Counted from the first letter of the stretch, positions 43,854 through 52,722 are shown. The stretch is 64,000 nucleotides of DNA from Jiangella muralis (GCF_001270745.1 NZ_KQ434760.1:52767-116766), one strand, 5' to 3'. Notes: generated from the letters alone by a model not told the origin. Program-made: numbers and translations.

Positions 43854-44257
43854 TCAGTCACCGTGGGCAGCGGGCCGAGGAGCGGACGCAGCTCGAGCCA
43901 CTCGTGGATCGGCTCACCGCCCGCCCCGGGCGCGGCGGACAGCTCCCCGGCCAGCTCGACGGCGCGCTCGTAGCTGTCGACGTCGATGACCATCCAGCCG
44001 GCGACGAGGTCCTTGGTCTCGGCGAACGGGCCGTCGGTGACCGGCGGCCGCCCCTCACCGTCGTACCGGACGAAGGTGCCCTCGGGCGCGATGGCCTGCT
44101 CGCCGACGAACTCGCCGGTCGCCTGGATCCTGGCCGCGAACTCGGACATGTACCGCAAATGCGCCGCGATCTCCTCCGGCGTCCACCGGTCCATCGGTAC
44201 GTCGTTGACCGCAGCCGGGGCGCCGCGGTAGTGCTTGAGCAGCAGGTACTTGGCCAT
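43850..44257 (-). CDS. DGPF/YCII domain protein, partner of the sigma factor
   Basis: 135 residues: MAKYLLLKHYRGAP, WTPEEIAAHLRYMSEFAARIQATGEFV, VTDGPFAETKDLVAGWMVIDVDSYERAVELAGELSAAPG. DGPF is the name-giving motif. It heads the two-gene unit with ECF42, the standard order. Its molecular role is unknown. Confidence 0.9.
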   Translation of the reverse strand: MAKYLLLKHYRGAPAAVNDVPMDRWTPEEIAAHLRYMSEFAARIQATGEFVGEQAIAPEGTFVRYDGEGRPPVTDGPFAETKDLVAGWMVIDVDSYERAVELAGELSAAPGAGGEPIHEWLELRPLLGPLPTVTE

Positions 44258-44455
44258 CGTGTTCTCCTCGGTCCTGATGCGACCCATTGTGGTCGCGTTC
44301 ACCCCGGGGACGGAGCCGGGCGCCGGTTCTCGACATCGCCGCCGGCAGCCCGGGACCGGATGCATCCGATTTCGTCCGATGTGAGGGATTCGATGGCGTG
44401 TCAGGGTGGTTGTCACATACGGTCAACATGACGCTGCCCTGACGAGAGGACGACG

Positions 44456-44641
44456 ATGTCCGACCGCCACGCCCTGGCACCACTGCGCCGCCGGCTCCTC
44501 GAGACCGGCACCCCGGCGAAACTCGCCGTCCTGCTGCTCGTGGCCGTCCTGATGATCGCCACCTCGGTCCTCCTGCTCAACAGCGGCGCCGGTGGCGGCG
44601 ACTCCGGCCTGATCGAGATCGAGACGCCCGCCGCCGGCTAG
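44456..44641 (+). CDS. Small single-pass membrane protein
   Basis: 61 residues: a basic N-terminus, one membrane helix (about 22-42, KLAVLLLVAVLMIATSVLLL) and a short Gly-rich, acidic outside tail. GAGAGGA at 44443-44449 supports translation. No family is recognised. The 198-bp gap before it probably carries its promoter and that of the divergent DGPF-sigma unit. Confidence 0.5.
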   Translation: MSDRHALAPLRRRLLETGTPAKLAVLLLVAVLMIATSVLLLNSGAGGGDSGLIEIETPAAG

Positions 44642-44650
44642 GGCCGCAGC

Positions 44651-45535
44651 TCAGCCGGTGCGATGACGCGTCGCCGGCCGCGTCGCGGTGCGGATCCGGT
44701 ACAGGCTGGTGGTGGCCGCGACGAACAGGTCGGAGCCGTCGTCGCCGCCGAAGCAGAGATTGGCGACGGTCTCCGGCACCGGCACCACGGCGACCCGCTC
44801 ACCGTCCGGCGCGAACACCTGCACGGAGTCCGCGCTGGACGCCCACACCCGGCCCTCCTCGTCGACCCGGATGCCGTCGGCCGCGCCCGGGCGCACCGTC
44901 GCGAACACCCGGCCGTTCCCGCACCGGCCGTCCGCCACGTCGTAGGCGCGGATCGACCGCTCCGCGGGGTCACCCGGCCGCGCGCCGGTGTCGGCGACGT
45001 AGAGCACCGACTCGTCCGGCGCGAAGGCCAGCCCGTTCGGGTGCTCCATGTCGGTGACGACGGCGGTCAGCGCGCCGCTCGCCTCGTCGTAGCGGAACAC
45101 GTGGCAGCCGCCGTACTCCTGCTCGCCCGGGTTCCCCTCGCGGCCGCTCTCGTGGATGCCGTACGGCGGGTCGGTGAACCAGATCGCACCGTCGCCCGCC
45201 ACCACGACGTCGTTGGGCGAGTTGAACCGGCGGCCCTCGACGGAGTCGACGATCGGGGTGACGACGCCGCCGACGTCGCGCTCGACCCGGCGGCGGCCGT
45301 GCGAGCACTGGACGACGTGGCCGTCGAGGTCGAGGGTGCGGCCGTTGGTGTACTCGACGCCGGTGCCGTAGACGGTGGTCGCGCCGGTCGCGGCGTCCCA
45401 TTCGAGGATGCGGTCGTTGGGGATGTCGCTCCAGCGGACGCGGCGGGCGCGGGGCAGCCAGACCGGGCCCTCGGCCCACTCGGTCCCGGTGTACAGCCGC
45501 TCCAGCGCGGCACCGTCGGCGAGGGGGCTCGTCAC
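44651..45535 (-). CDS. SMP-30/gluconolactonase family protein
   Basis: The 294-residue six-blade propeller has EWAEGPVWLPRARRVRWSDIPNDRILEW, FNSPNDVVVAGDGAIWFTDPPYGI, MEHPNGLAFAPDESVLYVADTG and AADGIRVDEEGRVWASS; Glu, Asn and Asp of these motifs bind the metal. It probably hydrolyses a sugar lactone. It lies 19 bp after an F420/FMN split-barrel gene. The start is GTG. Confidence 0.9.
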   Translation of the reverse strand: MTSPLADGAALERLYTGTEWAEGPVWLPRARRVRWSDIPNDRILEWDAATGATTVYGTGVEYTNGRTLDLDGHVVQCSHGRRRVERDVGGVVTPIVDSVEGRRFNSPNDVVVAGDGAIWFTDPPYGIHESGREGNPGEQEYGGCHVFRYDEASGALTAVVTDMEHPNGLAFAPDESVLYVADTGARPGDPAERSIRAYDVADGRCGNGRVFATVRPGAADGIRVDEEGRVWASSADSVQVFAPDGERVAVVPVPETVANLCFGGDDGSDLFVAATTSLYRIRTATRPATRHRTG

Positions 45536-45554
45536 GCGGACAGGATGCCACGCC

Positions 45555-45983
45555 TCAGTAGGCGCGCACCCGGGTGGGCGTGACGCGGATGACGGTGGAG
45601 TAGTCGCCGAAGAACTCGTCGCGGGTGATGCCGACCAGCTCCATCATCGCGCCGTACTTGGCGACGTAGCGGTCGGCCTCGGCGCCGGTCAGCGGCCCCG
45701 CCTCGACGACGGCGTCGCCCTCGACGGTCAGGACGCCGCCGGTGGTCTGCGCGGTGCGGTCGAGCTCGAGGTGCAGCGAGACCCGGGTGTTGCCGCCGAG
45801 GTTGCGGACCTTGCCCGCGCCGGGCCGGCTGAGCACGGTGAAGCGGGCACCGTCCCAGAGGAACCCGACCGGCGACGTCTGCGGCTGCCCGCCGTCGCGC
45901 ACCGTCGTGATCCAGATCTCCTCCTCGGCGTCGAGGCGGTGTAGCGCGGTCTCGGTGGCGGCGTCGTCCAGACCCGGCAGCAT
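45555..45983 (-). CDS. PPOX-class F420-dependent/FMN split-barrel protein
   Basis: The 142-residue protein has EEIWITTVRDGGQPQTSPVGFLWDGARFTVLSRPGAGKVRNLGGNTRVSLHLEL, the split beta-barrel of pyridoxamine-oxidase-like proteins, with the RPGxxKVRNL stretch of the F420-type group. It probably reduces a small substrate with F420H2, or binds FMN. It may be co-transcribed with the SMP-30 gene. Confidence 0.85.
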   Translation of the reverse strand: MLPGLDDAATETALHRLDAEEEIWITTVRDGGQPQTSPVGFLWDGARFTVLSRPGAGKVRNLGGNTRVSLHLELDRTAQTTGGVLTVEGDAVVEAGPLTGAEADRYVAKYGAMMELVGITRDEFFGDYSTVIRVTPTRVRAY

Positions 45984-46011
45984 CGTCGATCCCTTCGTCG
46001 AGTGATGGCGA

Positions 46012-47012
46012 TCACAGCACAGCATCGGCGCAAGCTATTCCGCCGGATCCCCGCGGCACGCCGCGGAGCTGATCCTGCACCCGGACGTCGCCGAACCGCG
46101 TCGCCAGCAGCAGGCCGGCGACGACGACAACAGCGGCAATGGCGACGCGCTGCACGATCGACGTGATGATGCGCGGCGCCGCGCTGGCCGGCTCCGCCCG
46201 GGCCAGCTCCTCCCACCGACCGCGGCTGGCCGCCACCAGCCCGCGCGCCAACACCACACGCGCACTGCGCGACCGCCGCCAGTCGACCGGATAGTCCGCC
46301 GCGACGGCGACCCCGGTGGCGCTCGCATACGTCTCGAAGAGCGCCTCGATGACGAGGTCCCTCGGGTCCGAGGGGTGCCGCGCCAGCACGATCAACTCCG
46401 CGAGCAGTGCGAGTACGACGATCGCCATCAGGCTCGTCAGCGCCGGCACGACGACGTTCCAGTCGCCGTACGGCTCGCAGGGCCACAGCACCAGGGCCGT
46501 GACGCCGAGCACCACGACGTTCAGCAATGGCGTGAACATCGTCAGGCGCTGTTCCTGGCGGTCATCCGGCCACTGCCCGAGCGACTGCCACAGCTCGGCG
46601 AGGGCGGCGCCGGCGGACTGCCCGGGGCGGCGCCGGAGCACCCGCACCACGAGCAGCACGACAACACCCCGGTCGCGACCGCGACCACCACCCACGCCGT
46701 CGCGAGCAGCGGCGCCACCACGTCCCACAACCAGCCCCACGACCGCGGCTCAGGCCACTCGCGCGCCAGCCCGATGCCCAGCCAGGCCACACCGAGGGCC
46801 AGAAAGACGCAGGCCTGGAGCTCGCTGCGCAGCCTCTCCCGGTTCGCCGCCGCCTCGCCCAGCGACTCGAGCGCGGCGTTCACCGCCGCGGCCACGTCAG
46901 CCGGGGCGTCCGGTCCATGCGCGACGATCTCGTCACTGGTCTCCACGAGCTCGACCGCACCGGGCTCGTCGCCAGCGTCGGCGGCGATGTCCGCGGACGG
47001 ATCACTCGGCAT
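46012..47012 (-). pseudogene. Membrane protein gene with a single frameshift
   Basis: ATG at 47012 opens a 110-codon acidic N-terminus and two membrane helices ending in ATAWVVVAVATGV, after which the frame becomes Cys-rich nonsense. In the next frame the text VVLLVVRVLRRRPGQSAGAALAELWQSLGQ continues sensibly through two more helices and ends at 46012. Restoring one base in the four-C run at 46667-46670 (plus strand) joins both into one protein of about 330 residues. It may be a mutation, a sequencing error or a programmed shift. Confidence 0.65.
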
Positions 47013-47134
47013 GGACGCATGGTGCCAGCGCCCCCGGAGTCATCCGTCTCACATTCTGACCGAATTTTGTTCACAATATGAGATCACACCGCGTTCCGTT
47101 TGGAGACCACTGGTCCAATCGGGAAGATGGACGC

Positions 47135-47230
47135 ATGTCTCGCGCATCGTCCGACACCGCCCGGATCGTGACCACGGCCACCGGCCGCGGCATGTCCCTG
47201 TGTCCGATGCGAATGCGCCACTGCCGCTGA
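47135..47230 (+). other. Possible Met/Cys leader ORF upstream of metQNI
   Basis: A 31-codon ORF ends in MSLCPMRMRHCR-stop; its last 12 codons hold three Met and two Cys. The internal ATG at 47192 would give just those 12. After the stop, GCCGC and GCGGC could pair around the repeat TGACGTC. A ribosome stalling for sulfur amino acids could alter this fold. It lies 130 bp before metQ in a 347-bp gap; nothing else in the gap was recognised. Confidence 0.35.
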
Positions 47231-47359
47231 CGTCGTCCTGACGTCACCTCGCGGCATCCCGCCCCGGTCACCGGCCGGCGACCCCGCCGCGCCCGGACCC
47301 GGCGGCTCCCCGCGCCCACCCCGCGCGAACCACACCCTCATCAAGGAGACACGCACGCC

Positions 47360-48244
47360 ATGAATCGCCGCATCGCCCTGCCCCTCGCCCTCACCGCAGC
47401 CGCCGCCGTCCTGGCCGCGTGCGGCGGAGGCGACACCGAGACCGCGTCCGGCGAGTCCGGCGACCCGATCCGCATCGGCGTGGTCGGCGCCAGCGAGGAC
47501 TACTGGACGGCCTTCACCGAGCTGACCGACGCGGAGGGCATCGACGTCGAGCTGGTGAACTTCACCGACTACACGCAGCCGAATCCGGCGCTGTCGCAGG
47601 GCCAGCTCGACCTCAACCAGTTCCAGCACCTGCAGTACCTGGCCGCCTACAACGTGGCGAACGACGACGACCTGGCGCCGATCGGGGCGACGGCGATCTA
47701 CCCGCTCGGCCTGTACTCCCAGCAGCACGAGTCGCTGGAGGACATCCCCGAGGGCGGCGAGGTCGCGATCCCGAACGACGAGACCAACCAGGCCCGCGCG
47801 CTGCTCGTCCTGCAGGACGCCGGGCTGATCACGCTCGAGGGCGGCGGCAGCTCGACGTCGCTGCCGTCGGACGTCGTCGAGGCGGAGTCGCGGGTCAGCG
47901 TCACGCCGGTCGCGGCCGAGCAGACGGCGACGGCGCTGAACAGCGTCGACGCGTCGGTGATCAACAACGACTTCGTCGCCGACGCGGGGCTGGAGCCCAC
48001 CGACGCCCTCTACCAGGACCACGCCGACAGCCCGGGCGCCCGCCCTTACATCAACGTGTGGGTGGCGCGGTCCGACGAGGTCGACAACGAGACGTTCCAG
48101 CGGCTGGTCGAGCTGTACCACTCGCCGGAGGTGGAGGCGGCGTCGTCGGAGGCGTCCGGCGGCACGGCGGTGTTCACCGACAACCCGTCTGACCAGCTGT
48201 CGGAGATCCTCGACGGCATCCAGACGGACCTCGCCGCGCACTGA
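47360..48244 (+). CDS. metQ: Methionine ABC transporter binding lipoprotein
   Basis: The 294-residue protein has lipobox LAAC (Cys21), IRIGVVGASEDYWTAFTELTDAEGIDVELVNFTDYTQPN, QGQLDLNQFQHLQYLAAYN, GLYSQQHESLEDIPEGGEVAIPND and NNDFVADAGL, all MetQ/NlpA marks. AAGGAGA precedes the ATG. The operon metQ-metN-metI is complete and tightly overlapping. Confidence 0.93.
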   Translation: MNRRIALPLALTAAAAVLAACGGGDTETASGESGDPIRIGVVGASEDYWTAFTELTDAEGIDVELVNFTDYTQPNPALSQGQLDLNQFQHLQYLAAYNVANDDDLAPIGATAIYPLGLYSQQHESLEDIPEGGEVAIPNDETNQARALLVLQDAGLITLEGGGSSTSLPSDVVEAESRVSVTPVAAEQTATALNSVDASVINNDFVADAGLEPTDALYQDHADSPGARPYINVWVARSDEVDNETFQRLVELYHSPEVEAASSEASGGTAVFTDNPSDQLSEILDGIQTDLAAH

Positions 48245-49275
48245 TGGCAGCCCTGATCAGCTTCCAGGACGTCAGCAAGGTCTTCGGGTCCGGCGACCGC
48301 GCGGTCCGCGCCGTCGACGGCGTGACGCTGGACATCGAGGCCGGCGAGATCTTCGGCGTCATCGGCTACTCCGGCGCCGGCAAGAGCACGCTGGTCCGGC
48401 TGGTCAACGCGCTGGAGCCGGTGACGTCCGGCCGCCTGCTCGTCGACGGGCAGGACGTCACCGCGCTCGGCGAGTCCCAGCTGCGGCGGGTGCGGGCCGG
48501 CATCGGCATGGTGTTCCAGCAGTTCAACCTGCTCAACTCGCGCACCGTCGCCGGCAACGTCGGGTACCCGCTGAAGGTGGCCGGCTGGCCGCGGGACAAG
48601 CGGGCGGCGCGGGTCGCCGAGCTGCTCGACTACGTCGGCATCGCGGACAAGGCGAAGTCGTACCCGCGGCAGCTGTCCGGCGGCCAGAAGCAGCGCGTCG
48701 GCATCGCCCGGGCGCTCGCGACGTCGCCGCGGATCCTGCTCGCCGACGAGGCCACCAGCGCGCTCGACCCGGACACCACGCAGGACGTGCTGGCGCTGCT
48801 GCGCCGGGTCAACCGCGAGCTGGGCGTCACCGTCATCGTCATCACGCACGAGATGGACGTGATCCGCTTGCTCGCGCACCGGGTCGCCGTCATGGAGGCC
48901 GGGAGGGTGATCGAGCACGGCCCGGTCTACGACGTGTTCGCCGCGCCGCGCGAGCGGGCCACCCGCCGGTTCGTCGCGACGACCCTGAAGGACCGGCCGA
49001 CGCCGGAGGCGCTGGATCGCCTGCGGCACCGGCACCCGGGCCGCATCATCACCGTCGGCATCCGTGAGTCCGGCGTCGACGTCACGGCGGCGCTGCGCGA
49101 GCACGGCGTCGACGGGACCATCGTGTTCGGCGGCATCACCGAGATCGACGAGCGGCCGTTCGGCTCGCTGACCCTGGAGCTGACCGGCGCCGACGGGGCC
49201 GTCGACGCGCTGATCGCGCGGCTGCGGGAGACGACCGACGTCGACGACCTCGGGACGGCGGGGGTGCGAGCGTGA
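48244..49275 (+). CDS. metN: Methionine ABC transporter ATPase
   Basis: 343 residues with Walker A GYSGAGKST (41-49), LSGGQ (144-148), Walker B ILLADEATSAL (164-174) and switch VITHEMD. The C-terminal NIL domain (about 265-335, with RIITVGIRESGVDVTAALREHGV) senses methionine and closes transport in known MetN proteins. The TGATG overlap couples it to metQ. Confidence 0.95.
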   Translation: MAALISFQDVSKVFGSGDRAVRAVDGVTLDIEAGEIFGVIGYSGAGKSTLVRLVNALEPVTSGRLLVDGQDVTALGESQLRRVRAGIGMVFQQFNLLNSRTVAGNVGYPLKVAGWPRDKRAARVAELLDYVGIADKAKSYPRQLSGGQKQRVGIARALATSPRILLADEATSALDPDTTQDVLALLRRVNRELGVTVIVITHEMDVIRLLAHRVAVMEAGRVIEHGPVYDVFAAPRERATRRFVATTLKDRPTPEALDRLRHRHPGRIITVGIRESGVDVTAALREHGVDGTIVFGGITEIDERPFGSLTLELTGADGAVDALIARLRETTDVDDLGTAGVRA

Positions 49276-49934
49276 ACCGCGACTGGTCGGAGCTGTCGCC
49301 GATCCTGTGGGAGTCGGTGCGCGAGACGCTGTACATCGTCGGCGTGACGGTGGGCGTGGGCGGCGCACTGGGGCTGGTGCTCGGCGTGCTGCTGTACGCG
49401 ACGCGGCGGGGCAACCTGCTGCAGAACGTCGTCGTCTTCACCATCCTGAACGTCGCGGTGAACGTCGTGCGGCCGATCCCGTTCATCATCTTCATCACCG
49501 CGGTCGGCCCGGTGACGCTGGCCGTCGTCGGCACCACCATCGGCAACGACGCGGTCATCTTCGCGATGGCGATCATGGCGACGTTCGTGACGGCACGCAT
49601 CGTCGAGCAGAACCTCGTCGCGACCGATCCGGGCGTCATCGAGGCGGCCCGGGCGATGGGCGCGTCGCGGCTGCGGATCCTGGTGACGGTGCTGGTGCCG
49701 GAGGCGCTCGCGCCACTGATCCTCGGCTACACGTTCCTGCTCATCGGCATCGTCGACATGTCGGCCTTGGCCGGCTACGTGGGCGGCGGCGGGCTGGGCA
49801 ACTTCGCCATCGTGTACGGCTACCAGCGGTTCAACTGGGAGGTCACGCTGGTGACCGTGCTGGTGATCATCGGGATGGTGCAGCTGGCGCAACTGCTCGG
49901 GAACTGGCTGGCGCGCAAGGCGCTGCACCGCTGA
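49272..49934 (+). CDS. metI: Methionine ABC transporter permease
   Basis: The 220-residue protein has five membrane segments and the EAA loop TDPGVIEAARAMGASRLRILVTVLVPEALAP. NVVRPIPFIIFITAVGP and the late AGYVGGGGLGNFAIVYGYQRFN are typical of MetI. GTGA overlap with metN. Confidence 0.95.
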   Translation: MNRDWSELSPILWESVRETLYIVGVTVGVGGALGLVLGVLLYATRRGNLLQNVVVFTILNVAVNVVRPIPFIIFITAVGPVTLAVVGTTIGNDAVIFAMAIMATFVTARIVEQNLVATDPGVIEAARAMGASRLRILVTVLVPEALAPLILGYTFLLIGIVDMSALAGYVGGGGLGNFAIVYGYQRFNWEVTLVTVLVIIGMVQLAQLLGNWLARKALHR

Positions 49935-49971
49935 CGTCGCCGGGCGACGGGGAACCGGCACCCGCGACGCC

Positions 49972-50931
49972 TCACCCCGCCGCACCGGCGGCCTCCTCCA
50001 GGTAGGGCCGCAGCCGCTCCAGCGCGTACGGGACGGACAGCGGCGACGGCGTGTTCAGCCCGACGATGGCCGGGTAGTCGAGGACGGCGACGGTCCCGGG
50101 CAGCTGGTCGAAGCCGGGGATGTCGGCGAGGTCGCTCTCGTCGCCGCCGTTGACGAGGAACGCCAGCAGGTCGGCGCGCAGCAGGTCCGAACGCTCCGGG
50201 CTGACCATGATCCGGGTGTCGCCGGTCGCCTCGCCCTCGTCGCGGACCGGCGCGTACATCACCATGCCGAGCTGCCGGAAGAACCCGCTTGACCCGTCCT
50301 GCTCGTCGGCCACGACGTAGAGCGAGTCGCCGACAACGTACTGCGCCAGCGAGAAGGTCTTGCCGGCCAGCCCGGGCAGCGCGCCGGCGACCGCCGCCAC
50401 CTCGCCGTCGACCTCCTCGATGACCTCCTCGGCCCGGTCCGGCTCGCCGAGGAGCTCCCCCGCCGTCCGCACCAGGTCCTGCCACGGCGTCACCTGCAGC
50501 GGGTCCTCGCCGGCGATGGTCGGCGCGATGCCGGACAGCTGGTCGTAGACGCCCTGGTCGGCGATCGTGTAGCTGCCGAGGATGAGGTCGGGCTGCAGCT
50601 CGGCGATCCGCTCGATCGGCGGGCCGTCGTCCAGCGGCAGCGGCTCGGCGTCGCCGGGCAACTCCTGCCACGGCACGCCGGACTCCGGCATGAACGCGTC
50701 GACGGCGTACCCGACCGGCTCGGCACCCAGCGCCAGCATGACGTCGGTCCACTGCAGGTCGAGCGTGACGATGCGCTGCGGCACGCCGGTGATCTCCGTG
50801 CTGCCGAACTGGTGCTCGACGGTGACGGTACCGGCCGTACCGGCGGCCGGCGCGGCGTCGCCGTCGCCGTCACCGCCCCCACAACCGGCCAGAACGACGG
50901 CGAGGCCGAGCACAAAGGGCGCGATTCTCAT
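49972..50931 (-). CDS. Iron-siderophore ABC binding lipoprotein
   Basis: The 319-residue protein has lipobox LAGC (Cys17) and the class III (FhuD/FepB-like) pattern: GSTEITGVPQRIVTLDLQWTDVMLALGAEPVGYAVDA, ERIAELQPDLILGSYTIADQGVYDQLSGIAPTI. A TTAGG/CCTAA dyad directly upstream supports iron control. It stands alone without permeases, so it should work with a transporter encoded elsewhere. Confidence 0.9.
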   Translation of the reverse strand: MRIAPFVLGLAVVLAGCGGGDGDGDAAPAAGTAGTVTVEHQFGSTEITGVPQRIVTLDLQWTDVMLALGAEPVGYAVDAFMPESGVPWQELPGDAEPLPLDDGPPIERIAELQPDLILGSYTIADQGVYDQLSGIAPTIAGEDPLQVTPWQDLVRTAGELLGEPDRAEEVIEEVDGEVAAVAGALPGLAGKTFSLAQYVVGDSLYVVADEQDGSSGFFRQLGMVMYAPVRDEGEATGDTRIMVSPERSDLLRADLLAFLVNGGDESDLADIPGFDQLPGTVAVLDYPAIVGLNTPSPLSVPYALERLRPYLEEAAGAAG

Positions 50932-50938
50932 GAGGCGA

Positions 50939-50959
50939 CCCTAACTTAGGGCCGCCTAA
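50939..50959. promoter_or_regulatory. Iron-box-like palindromes (DtxR/IdeR/DmdR type)
   Basis: CCCTAA-C-TTAGGG (50939-50951) is a perfect palindrome and shares TTAGG with TTAGG-GCCG-CCTAA (50946-50959). The half-sites match the TTAGGTTAGGCTAACCTAA consensus of actinobacterial iron regulators. It lies 8 bp upstream of the lipoprotein start. Confidence 0.7.
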
Positions 50960-51050
50960 CCAAATATACCCGTCTCATGACCATCATGGGTATCCACAGG
51001 CGACGACATGGGACTGGTGCGACGGCGCCGGGTCGCGCAGGCTGGCAGGC

Positions 51051-51986
51051 GTGGATCTCGACGACCTGATCGCCGTTCAGCACGGTGTGCTGAGTCGTGC
51101 TCAGGCGCACGCGTGCGGCCTGACCGACCGCCGCATCGAGTGGCTGGTCGCGTCGGGGCGGTGGCGGCGCGTTCACCTCGGCGTGTACGCGGCGTTCACG
51201 GGTCCGCCGACGTTCGAGGCGCGGGTGTGGGCGGCGATCCTGCGCGCCGGGCCGGGCGCGGTGGCCAGTCACCGCACCGCCGCCTACCTCGACGGCCTGT
51301 GCGACGACGCCGGTCCGGTCATCCACGTCACCGCGCCCGCCGAACGGCACGTCCGCACCAAGATCGACGGCGTCCGCGTCCACTACGCACACCGACTGCC
51401 GCACTCCCGGCACCCGTCCAAGAACCCGCCACGCACCCGCCTCGACGACACCGTCCTCGACCTCGTCGACGTCGCACCCCACCCACGCGACGCCGAAGGC
51501 TGGGTCACCGCCGCCTGCCAACGCCGCCTCACCACCCCCGAACGACTCGCCGACACCCTCGGACGGCGCAAGAAGATCCGCTGGCGACCCATGACCGAAG
51601 CCATGCTCGCCGACGTCACCGACGGAGCACAGTCGCCGCTGGAGCTGCGCCACCTGCGCCGAGTCGAACGCGCCCACAGCCTGCCCACCGGCCACCGCCA
51701 ACAACGCATCACCGGCCACCGCGTGACCTGGATCGACGTCGACTACCCGCCCTACCACCTCCGCGTCGAACTCGACGGACGCCTCGGCCACACCGGCGAG
51801 GGCCGGTTCCGTGACCACCACCGCGACAACCACGCCACCATCGACGGCCACGCCACCCTCCGCTACGGCCACGCCGACATCTACGCCAACCCCTGCACCG
51901 TCGCCGCCGAACACGCCCACGTCCTCACCGCCCGCGGCTGGACCGGCACCGTCCGCTCCTGCCGGCCCGGCTGCAGCGCCCCATGA
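51051..51986 (+). CDS. AbiEi-like N-domain / DUF559-like nuclease-fold protein
   Basis: The 311-residue protein has an N-terminal winged-helix like the type IV antitoxin AbiEi (IAVQHGVLSRAQAHACGLTDRRIEWLVASGRWRRVHLGVYA) and a C-terminal DUF559/Vsr-like fold (VTWIDVDYPPYHLRVELDGRLGHT ... RFRDHHRDNHATIDGHATLRYGHADI), with D and E residues in the place of the nuclease site. Such solitary proteins are common in actinomycetes and unexplained; no toxin partner (AbiEii) adjoins. Codon use is less uniform after residue 110. The start is GTG. Confidence 0.75.
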   Translation: MDLDDLIAVQHGVLSRAQAHACGLTDRRIEWLVASGRWRRVHLGVYAAFTGPPTFEARVWAAILRAGPGAVASHRTAAYLDGLCDDAGPVIHVTAPAERHVRTKIDGVRVHYAHRLPHSRHPSKNPPRTRLDDTVLDLVDVAPHPRDAEGWVTAACQRRLTTPERLADTLGRRKKIRWRPMTEAMLADVTDGAQSPLELRHLRRVERAHSLPTGHRQQRITGHRVTWIDVDYPPYHLRVELDGRLGHTGEGRFRDHHRDNHATIDGHATLRYGHADIYANPCTVAAEHAHVLTARGWTGTVRSCRPGCSAP

Positions 51987-52036
51987 TCATCGGCGATCGA
52001 CCACACTATGACGTGGTGGATCGCCGATGATCATGG
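51981..52036. terminator. Large near-perfect hairpin shared by two convergent genes
   Basis: The 24-base arms (51981-52004 and 52013-52036) pair with one mismatch around an 8-base loop; the arm core is CCATGATCATCGGCGATC. It contains the stop codons of both the AbiEi/DUF559 gene and the TetR gene. It can act as a bidirectional terminator. Confidence 0.8.
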
Positions 52037-52666
52037 GCCGAACGCCGTCAGGAAGATGCGGACCGCGTCGGCGACGTGCCGGCGCAACTCGTCGTCGCCT
52101 GGGACTGCGGCGTCGCCGAGCATCATGGCCCGGTTCAGCGGCGCGGCCATGACCAGCCAGTTGAACCACTCGGCCGCGGCGGCGGGCTCGGCGCCGGTGA
52201 GCAGCCCGCGCTCGTCCAGCACCTCGAACATCGCCGTGAGCTCGCCGATCGCCCGCTGCGGGCCGCGCTCGTAGAGCACCTTCGCCAGCTCCGGGAACCG
52301 GCCCACCTCGCCGATGACCAGGCGGCGCAGCTGCAGCAGCTCGGGCTCGGTGACGATGCGCAGCTGCCGCTCGGCGAACGCGCGCAGGTACGCCTCCAGC
52401 TCGGCGTCGTCGCCCAGTTCGGGGCGCTCGTGGTGGACGCGGTCGCCGGCGTCGCCGGTCATCGAGCCGACGATCTCGACGAACAGCGCCTCCTTGCTGC
52501 CGAAGTGCGTGTAGACGGTCTGCTTCGACACCCCGGACCGGGACGCGATGAGGTCCATGTTCGTGCCGAGGTAGCCGTTGCTGAGGAACACCTCGCGGGC
52601 GGCGCGGAGGATCGCCCGGTGCTTCTCGTCGGACCTCGCCCACGGCCGAGCGCCGGTCTGCGCCAT
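52031..52666 (-). CDS. TetR family regulator
   Basis: The 211-residue repressor has HTH AILRAAREVFLSNGYLGTNMDLIASRSGVSKQTVYTHFGSKEALF and a C-terminal TetR_C-type domain (EPELLQLRRLVIGEVGRFPELAKVLYERGP). ATG at 52666 with GGAGGGAGCG upstream is used. It is divergent from a DUF1905-hydrolase unit, with two tandem palindromes between them. The inducer is unknown. Confidence 0.93.
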   Translation of the reverse strand: MAQTGARPWARSDEKHRAILRAAREVFLSNGYLGTNMDLIASRSGVSKQTVYTHFGSKEALFVEIVGSMTGDAGDRVHHERPELGDDAELEAYLRAFAERQLRIVTEPELLQLRRLVIGEVGRFPELAKVLYERGPQRAIGELTAMFEVLDERGLLTGAEPAAAAEWFNWLVMAAPLNRAMMLGDAAVPGDDELRRHVADAVRIFLTAFGP

Positions 52667-52722
52667 CGGCGCTCCCTCCTCGCGGATCAACCCTGGCCGG
52701 ATCGACCTGTTGACGTCATCAT

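Noticed and set aside
46012..47012. Two separate overlapping membrane protein genes
   Set aside because: The first ends in Cys-rich nonsense and the second begins in Arg/Gly-rich nonsense exactly where they would join, so one frameshifted gene is a better reading.
47072..47359. SAM riboswitch before metQNI
   Set aside because: I could not find the conserved core or pairing pattern of SAM-I, SAM-II or SAM-IV types; the short leader ORF is reported instead as tentative.
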